From: Gammaproteobacteria bacterium
GTDB taxonomy: Bacteria; Pseudomonadota; Gammaproteobacteria; Steroidobacterales; Steroidobacteraceae
Direction of reading: 5' to 3'
Assembly: GCA_019242385.1 (NCBI GenBank)
Contig: JAFAVO010000090.1
Location: forward strand, 1 to 9,642
DNA: 9,642 bases
Shown here: positions 5,521-9,642 of the stretch, in pieces
Position numbering within the stretch: position 1 is the first letter of the stretch
Layout: each line of letters starts with the position of its first letter
The notes under the pieces: model-generated
The model's database searches: none
What the model saw: the letters and a program-made list of their open reading frames with translations, nothing else
What the model was told of the DNA's origin: nothing
Made by a program: the position numbers and the translations under genes

Positions 5521-6504
5521 ATGCCGGAGTTCGAATTCGCCATCCTGGGAGCCGGCGCCATCGGCTCGATCATCGGTGGCCATCTTGCGCGCGCTGGCCA
5601 TAGCGTCGCCATGCTCGCGCGCGGACCGCGCGCCGCGTACCTGGAGCAGCACGGCCTCACGATCCGGGGACTCGAGGACTTCACCACGCCGGTGCGCACG
5701 CTGCGCGAGCCGCAGGCGCTGCGCAGTGCCGGCGCGCTCATCGTCGCTACCAAGACGCCCGGCACCGCCGCGGCTCTCGAGCCACTGCGGGCCGCGCACT
5801 TCGATGTAACCCTGTCGATCCAGAACAGCCCGCTCAAGAATGAGCTGCTGAGCGCAGCGTTCGGGGCCGAGCGGGTGCTCGGCGCGCTGGCGGACACGAG
5901 CGGGGAGCTGCTTGCGGGGGGTGAGGTGCTCTTTACCCGCAACGTGAACATCTATCTGGGCGAGCTCACCGGCGCGGACAGCGGACGGGCACGGGGCCTC
6001 GCCCGGACTCTAGATTCCTCGGGCGTGCGCGCCATAGCCACTGACGAAATTCAGACCCTCGAGTGGTCGAAGTTCTGCGGTTGGGTAGGACTCATGGCGC
6101 TCGCAGTGACGACGCGTACGCTCACCTGGAAGTACCTGTCGGACCCCGATTCGGCGCTGCTCGTCGCACGGCTGATACGCGAGATGGGCTCACTGGCTCG
6201 CGCGCTCGGCATCACGCTTTCCGACCGCGCCGTGGTTCCGGTCGCGAGCGTGTGCGCCGCGGGTGAAAACGAAGCGCTCGCGCGCATCCTGCAGCTCGGC
6301 GAGGAGTACCGAAGCAGCGCCCCGGGCCACCGCATGTCTGCGCTCCAGGACGTCGAGGCGGGCAGGCCGCTCGAAGTGCACGAGACACTCGGCTATGCCT
6401 CGGCCAAGGCGCGCGAGCTCGGACTGGATCTGCCCCTGCTCGCCGCCTTTACCCGCCTGCTGGCCGCGATCGACCGTACGGGCCGCGCTGCGCCCGCTGG
6501 CTAG
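5521..6504 (+). CDS. Ketopantoate reductase (PanE/ApbA) family NADPH-dependent dehydrogenase
   Basis: A 327-residue cytoplasmic oxidoreductase. The N-terminal Rossmann domain opens with AILGAGAIGSIIGGHLARAG, containing the dinucleotide motif GAGAIG (10-15). Family residues follow: K78 in VATKTP, N102 in SIQNSP, the catalytic Lys184 in EWSKFCGW, and the C-terminal SALQDVEAGRPLEVHETLGY block (273-292) with Glu285. PanE reduces 2-dehydropantoate to pantoate for coenzyme A synthesis. Two places depart from classical PanE: the usual Asn-Gly after the first substrate loop is Asn-Ser (102-103), and the Asn-Gly after the Glu-x-Asp segment is replaced (EVHETLGY). The enzyme may thus act on another 2-oxo acid, so I give no gene symbol. 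ATG 5521 is the natural domain start, 20 bases after the peroxidase stop, with only a weak GCGAG ribosome site, consistent with translation coupled to the upstream gene. Its stop codon overlaps that of the convergent peptidase gene. Confidence 0.87.
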   Translation: MPEFEFAILGAGAIGSIIGGHLARAGHSVAMLARGPRAAYLEQHGLTIRGLEDFTTPVRTLREPQALRSAGALIVATKTPGTAAALEPLRAAHFDVTLSIQNSPLKNELLSAAFGAERVLGALADTSGELLAGGEVLFTRNVNIYLGELTGADSGRARGLARTLDSSGVRAIATDEIQTLEWSKFCGWVGLMALAVTTRTLTWKYLSDPDSALLVARLIREMGSLARALGITLSDRAVVPVASVCAAGENEALARILQLGEEYRSSAPGHRMSALQDVEAGRPLEVHETLGYASAKARELGLDLPLLAAFTRLLAAIDRTGRAAPAG

Positions 6505-8696
6505 CGGCTGTTGGCGACCCCCGAAGCGTCACCGCCTGCGCCCGCAAGCCCGCGATACTCCAGCAGCGGGCCGATCTCCGGCGCGCGCCCGTAGAACTCA
6601 CGAAACAGCAGCTGCGGATCCTCGCTGCGGCCGCGCGCGAGCACTCGAGTGCGCAGGACCTCCCCGTTCGCGCGCGTCAGGCCGCCGTGGCTGTGGAACC
6701 ATTGTCCGGTGTCGCGTGCCAGCACCTCGCTCCACAGGTAAGCGTAATAGCCCGCCGAGTACCCGCCTTCGAAGATGTGCGCGAAGTAGGTGGAGTGGTA
6801 GCGCGGTGGCACCGGCCCATATTCGAGGCCGCTCGCCTCGAGCGCCTGGCGCTCGAACGCCGGCACCTGCTGCGCGCTCGGGGCCTGGGCGACCGTGATC
6901 AGGTGCCAGGCTTGATCGAGCAGCGCCGCCTCGATGTACTCGAGTGTCGCGTAACCCTGATTGAAATTCTGCGCGGCCAGCACCTTGGCGAGCAGCTCCG
7001 CAGGCATCGGCTCGCCGGTCTGGTAGTGGCGCGCATAGTGCGCCACGACGGAGGGCTCCCGCGCCCACATCTCGTTGTACTGCGACGGGTACTCGACAAA
7101 ATCGCGCGGCACCGCGGTGCCCGAGAGCAGCGGGTAGTGCACATCAGACAGCATGCCGTGCACGGCGTGCCCGAACTCGTGGAACAGGGTGGTCACCTCA
7201 TCGAAGGTGAGCAGCACGGGCTGCCCCGGCTGAGGCTTGGGAATGTTGAGGTGATTGGCCACCACCGGCTTTTGCTGCAGCAGGCGCGACTGATTCACGT
7301 ACGCGGTCATCCATGCCCCGCCCTGCTTGTTGTCGCGGGCGAAGTAGTCGGCGAGGAACAGCGCAAACGGCTTGCCATCGGCATCGGTCACCTCGAACAC
7401 CCGCACGTCCTTGTGGTAGACGGGCAGATCGTGCCGCTCGCGGAAGTTGAGGCCGTAGAGCTGGTGGGCGGCGTAGAACACACCGTCCTTGAGCACGTGA
7501 TCGAGCTCGAAGTACGGGGCGACCGCGGCCTGGTCGAAATCGTAGCGCGCCTTGCGCACCTTCTCGGCGTAGTAGAACCAGTCCCACGGCTGCAACGTGA
7601 AGGGAGCGGTGCCCGCCGCGCCCGCCTCCGCATCGATGACCTTCTGCATGTCGGCGGCTTCCGCGCGCGCCCGCGCGAGTGCTGCGGGTGCCACCTGCGC
7701 GATCATGCCGCGCACCGCCTCGGGGTTGCCGGCCGACTCGTCGGCGAGCTCATAGGCGGCATGGTCCGGGTACCCAAGGAGCGAGGCCCGCTCGGCCCGC
7801 AGCCGCACCAGCTCGGCGATCACCGCGGTATTGTCGGTCGCACCGCCGAGACCACGTGCAGTGGATGCCTTGTAGATGCGCTCGCGCAGCGAACGGTTGG
7901 TGAGCCGGGCGAGCATCGGCTGATTAGTGGTGTTCTGCAGGGCGATCAGCCATTTCCCCCGCAGACCGCGGGCCGCCGCCGCCTCGGCAGCGGCGCCCAC
8001 CTGCTCGGGAGTCAGTCCATCGAGCTGTGCCACATCATCGACCACCACCGCGCCATCCGCGGTTGCCTTGAGCAGGTTCTGCTTGAAGCGCGTGGTGAGC
8101 GAGGAGATCTGCTTGTTGAGATCCTTGAGGCGTGCCTGCTGTTCCGCGCTCAGGCGCGCGCCGGCGCGTACGAAAATCGTGTGGTAGCGGGTGAGCAGCT
8201 GCAGCGATTCGGGATCCAGGTGCAGGCTCTCCCGCTTGCGGTAGAGCGCATCGACGCGCGCCCACAGCGCCGGGTTCAGATGGATCGCATCGCGCTGCGC
8301 CGTGAGGCGCGGCGCCATGTCGGTGTCGATGCGCTGCATCTCGGGGTCGGTGTTGCAGGCATTGAGGTTCGAGAAGGTGGTCTCCACCCGCTCGAGAGTC
8401 CTGCCGGAGCGCTCGAGCGCCACGATGGTGTTCTCGAAGGTGGGCTCAGCCGGGTTGTGCGCAATCGCCGCCACCTGCTGCAGCTGCTCGGCCATACCGG
8501 CATCGAAAGCGGCGCGGTAGTCCGCGTCCTGGATCCGGTCGAAGGCGGGGAACTCGAAAGGCAGCGTGCTCGGCGCGGCGAAGGGGTTGTCAGCCATTGC
8601 AGGGGTCCTCGGGCGCTCCTTGGCGGGGGTGTCCCCACCGGCGAGCGCGGTCGTAGCGAAGGCGGCTGCCAAGACGCCCAGGCAGATGATTCTCAT
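6501..8696 (-). CDS. dcp: Peptidyl-dipeptidase Dcp-like M3 zinc metallopeptidase with signal peptide
   Basis: A 731-residue M3-family (thimet oligopeptidase clan) peptidase. Enzymes of this group hydrolyse short peptides inside a deep channel; Dcp removes C-terminal dipeptides. The zinc site is HEFGH (H506, E507, H510) with the third ligand Glu535 in DFVEYPSQYNE, 29 residues after the first His as in thimet oligopeptidase. The conserved substrate-binding Tyr-rich segment FEGGYSAGYYAYLWSEV is at 642-658. The C-terminus RSEDPQLLFREFYGRAPEIGPLLEYRGL-like pattern (690-717) favours Dcp over OpdA. The protein begins MRIICLGVLAAAFATTALAGG, a Sec signal peptide with a likely cut after ALA19, so it should work in the periplasm. 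ATG 8696 was chosen for this signal peptide and the AAGGGA about 6 bases upstream; an open frame continues to 8846 without family character. It is slightly longer than E. coli Dcp because of the signal and linker. It diverges from slyD across 142 bases. Confidence 0.94.
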   Translation of the reverse strand: MRIICLGVLAAAFATTALAGGDTPAKERPRTPAMADNPFAAPSTLPFEFPAFDRIQDADYRAAFDAGMAEQLQQVAAIAHNPAEPTFENTIVALERSGRTLERVETTFSNLNACNTDPEMQRIDTDMAPRLTAQRDAIHLNPALWARVDALYRKRESLHLDPESLQLLTRYHTIFVRAGARLSAEQQARLKDLNKQISSLTTRFKQNLLKATADGAVVVDDVAQLDGLTPEQVGAAAEAAAARGLRGKWLIALQNTTNQPMLARLTNRSLRERIYKASTARGLGGATDNTAVIAELVRLRAERASLLGYPDHAAYELADESAGNPEAVRGMIAQVAPAALARARAEAADMQKVIDAEAGAAGTAPFTLQPWDWFYYAEKVRKARYDFDQAAVAPYFELDHVLKDGVFYAAHQLYGLNFRERHDLPVYHKDVRVFEVTDADGKPFALFLADYFARDNKQGGAWMTAYVNQSRLLQQKPVVANHLNIPKPQPGQPVLLTFDEVTTLFHEFGHAVHGMLSDVHYPLLSGTAVPRDFVEYPSQYNEMWAREPSVVAHYARHYQTGEPMPAELLAKVLAAQNFNQGYATLEYIEAALLDQAWHLITVAQAPSAQQVPAFERQALEASGLEYGPVPPRYHSTYFAHIFEGGYSAGYYAYLWSEVLARDTGQWFHSHGGLTRANGEVLRTRVLARGRSEDPQLLFREFYGRAPEIGPLLEYRGLAGAGGDASGVANSR

Positions 8697-8786
8697 GCGG
8701 ATCCCTTTGCATTGGCCACTTGCCCGGGTCTGCGGGCGGGGCGCAATGGTATCCTCCGGCCCCACCCCGGTGCGCGGCACAATCGC

Positions 8787-8816
8787 CAGGCACCCCTGCC
8801 GGTGCGGCAGGCACCC
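8787..8816 (+). repeat. Direct repeats and small hairpin in the slyD leader
   Basis: Two exact copies of CAGGCACCC (8787-8795 and 8808-8816) begin 21 bases apart, two helical turns. Between and overlapping them is a hairpin with arms CCTGCC (8795-8800) and GGCAGG (8806-8811) around a 5-base loop. They lie 23-52 bases before the slyD start, in the divergent region shared with the peptidase gene. An operator or RNA leader element is possible, but in such GC-rich DNA chance is a real alternative. Confidence 0.35.
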
Positions 8817-8838
8817 GTTCCCACCGATTGGAGCCCCA

Positions 8839-9321
8839 ATGAGCATCAGCCCGGACCAGGTCGTCAGCCTCCACTACACGCTGCGAGACGATGCGGGCGA
8901 GGTGATCGACCGCTCCGCCGAGGGGGAGCCGCTCGAGTACCTGCACGGGCGCGGACAGCTGATCCCGGGACTCGAGCGTGAGCTGACCGGACGCGGCGCG
9001 GGTGATCGGCTCGAGGTGAAGATTGCCCCCGCCGAAGGTTACGGTGAGTACGACCCGGAGCTGGTCCAGAAGGTGCCGCGCCGGGCGCTCAAGGGCATCG
9101 GCGATGTACGGGTGGGGATGCGACTGCAAGCGCAGACTCCGGAGGGCCCGCGGCCCGTCACGGTCACGCATCTCGCCGGCGACCTGGTCACCCTCGATGG
9201 CAATCATCCACTCGCGGGCAAGACCCTGCACTTCCAGGTCGAGATCGCCGCGGTGCGTGCCGCGACTTCGGAGGAGCTGGCACATGGTCACGTGCATGGC
9301 CCGGGCGGTCACCATCATTAA
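8839..9321 (+). CDS. slyD: FKBP-type peptidyl-prolyl cis-trans isomerase SlyD
   Basis: A 160-residue cytoplasmic prolyl isomerase and chaperone. The split FKBP domain is visible: VVSLHYTLRDDAGEVID (8-24), EPLEYLHGRGQLIPGLERELTG-type block (30-51) and GDRLEVKIAPAEGYGEYDPELVQKVPR (55-81). The insert-in-flap chaperone domain occupies roughly 74-125, ending LDGNHPLAGKTLHF (119-132), which returns to the FKBP fold. The C-terminal tail is His-rich (HGHVHGPGGHHH, 149-160), a metal-binding feature that in E. coli SlyD supports nickel delivery to hydrogenase. The tail here is much shorter and lacks Cys, so metal affinity is probably lower. ATG 8839 is preceded by GGAG with 5-base spacing. The gene stands alone on its strand, divergent from the peptidase gene and 24 bases from the stop of the next, opposite-strand gene. 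Confidence 0.95.
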   Translation: MSISPDQVVSLHYTLRDDAGEVIDRSAEGEPLEYLHGRGQLIPGLERELTGRGAGDRLEVKIAPAEGYGEYDPELVQKVPRRALKGIGDVRVGMRLQAQTPEGPRPVTVTHLAGDLVTLDGNHPLAGKTLHFQVEIAAVRAATSEELAHGHVHGPGGHHH

Positions 9322-9334
9322 TGGGGGCATGTTC

Positions 9335-9352
9335 CGTCAGCCGCGTCAGCCG
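9335..9352. repeat. Tandem 9-base repeat covering a stop codon
   Basis: CGTCAGCCG occurs twice in direct tandem (9335-9343, 9344-9352). On the minus strand the second copy supplies the TGA stop of the terminal gene (9348-9346), and because the period is 9 bases the first copy gives a second in-frame TGA (9339-9337). The repeat spans most of the 24-base gap before slyD ends. Confidence 0.6.
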
Positions 9353-9642
9353 CGCCAATCCTGAGCGTCACTCTGCGCGAGCCGGTTGAACACTGCCTGC
9401 ATCTCATCCACACGCTGGAGATACTCCCGCGGGTCGTGAGCTCCGCAGCGCTGCCCCTCCGCGAAATGGAAACCCCGCCGCGCATAGCTCGCCCCCGCCG
9501 CCGCCCCGCATAGGTGCACCACCGCGGCCAGATGTTGCCTCTGCAGCGCGCTCGCAGTGTGGTGCGGGTCCTGCGCCAGGATGGCGTTCACTTTCAGATC
9601 GAGGTAGGCGGCGGTGAGCTCGATCGCATCGCGTGGAACCAC
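9346..9642 (-). CDS. Hypothetical protein, 3' part only
   Basis: I do not recognise this gene. The reading frame enters from the right window edge with no stop, so the 5' part is missing; the first GTG seen at the edge reads as an internal Val as easily as a start. Ninety-eight residues are visible. They are rich in Ala, Gln and His and look alpha-helical (DAIELTAAYLDLKVNAIL, ALQRQHLAAVVHLCGAAAG, EYLQRVDEMQAVFNRLAQ). Two Cys (residues 45 and 66 of the visible part) could form a disulfide if the protein is exported. No catalytic motif or membrane segment is visible. That it is a real gene is supported by the compact, non-repetitive composition unlike the Arg-rich shadow frames, and by its tidy end 24 bases from the slyD stop. 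Convergent with slyD. Confidence 0.65.
   Translation of the reverse strand: MVPRDAIELTAAYLDLKVNAILAQDPHHTASALQRQHLAAVVHLCGAAAGASYARRGFHFAEGQRCGAHDPREYLQRVDEMQAVFNRLAQSDAQDWRG

Noticed and set aside
8720..8755. TTGCCC and TATCCT as a promoter for slyD.
   Set aside because: The spacing is 24 bases, too long for a sigma-70 promoter; the -10-like hexamer alone is not enough.
6687..8981. A 764-codon open frame on the + strand, antisense to the M3 peptidase gene.
   Set aside because: It exactly shadows a well-supported gene, is rich in Arg/His/Leu with no domain, and long antisense open frames are expected opposite GC-rich codons.
8590..9330. A 246-codon minus-strand open frame opposite slyD.
   Set aside because: It is antisense to a clear SlyD and has no recognisable domain or ribosome site.
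1..9642. A defence island, toxin-antitoxin pair, CRISPR array or mobile element.
   Set aside because: No nuclease, toxin, transposase, integrase, att site or regular repeat array is visible; the gene set looks like ordinary chromosomal housekeeping and envelope genes.

Overview
The window is GC-rich, tightly packed bacterial chromosome with nine genes. All non-coding gaps are shorter than 150 bases. I see no RNA gene, transposase, integrase, phage gene or CRISPR array. The gene content suggests a Gram-negative gammaproteobacterium, perhaps of the Xanthomonadales/Nevskiales/Steroidobacter type: a protease with a GlyGly-CTERM-type tail, an outer-membrane barrel, a DUF4136 lipoprotein, a signal-peptide-bearing Dcp-like peptidase and SlyD. 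That placement is inference from gene content and base composition, not a measured result.

Region 1 (1-3122, + strand) encodes cell-envelope and secreted products. It holds the 3' part of a subtilisin/sedolisin-like serine protease with an Ig-like domain and a C-terminal sorting tail, then a predicted outer-membrane beta-barrel protein of unknown function with a non-ATG start, then a DUF4136 lipoprotein. Region 2 (3176-4144, +) is one membrane protein that joins a DedA domain to a rhodanese domain. Its 3' end overlaps by 76 bases the 3' end of a convergent orphan ParA-type ATPase (4069-4896, -). Region 3 (5021-6504, +) is a probable two-gene operon of a thiol glutathione peroxidase and a ketopantoate-reductase-family dehydrogenase, divergent from parA. 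Region 4 is a Dcp-like M3 metallopeptidase with a signal peptide (6501-8696, -). Its stop codon overlaps that of the dehydrogenase inside one CTAG. It is divergent from slyD (8839-9321, +), which is followed tail-to-tail by the 3' part of an unrecognised gene (9346-9642, -).

No single pathway links the genes. A loose theme of envelope and periplasmic proteolysis plus redox and protein-folding housekeeping is visible. I found no convincing new multi-gene system. The points most worth a second look are the DedA-rhodanese fusion with atypical DedA residues, the orphan ParA that may be translated from a leaderless mRNA, the protease with its sorting tail next to an unassigned outer-membrane protein, and the tail-to-tail gene overlaps.
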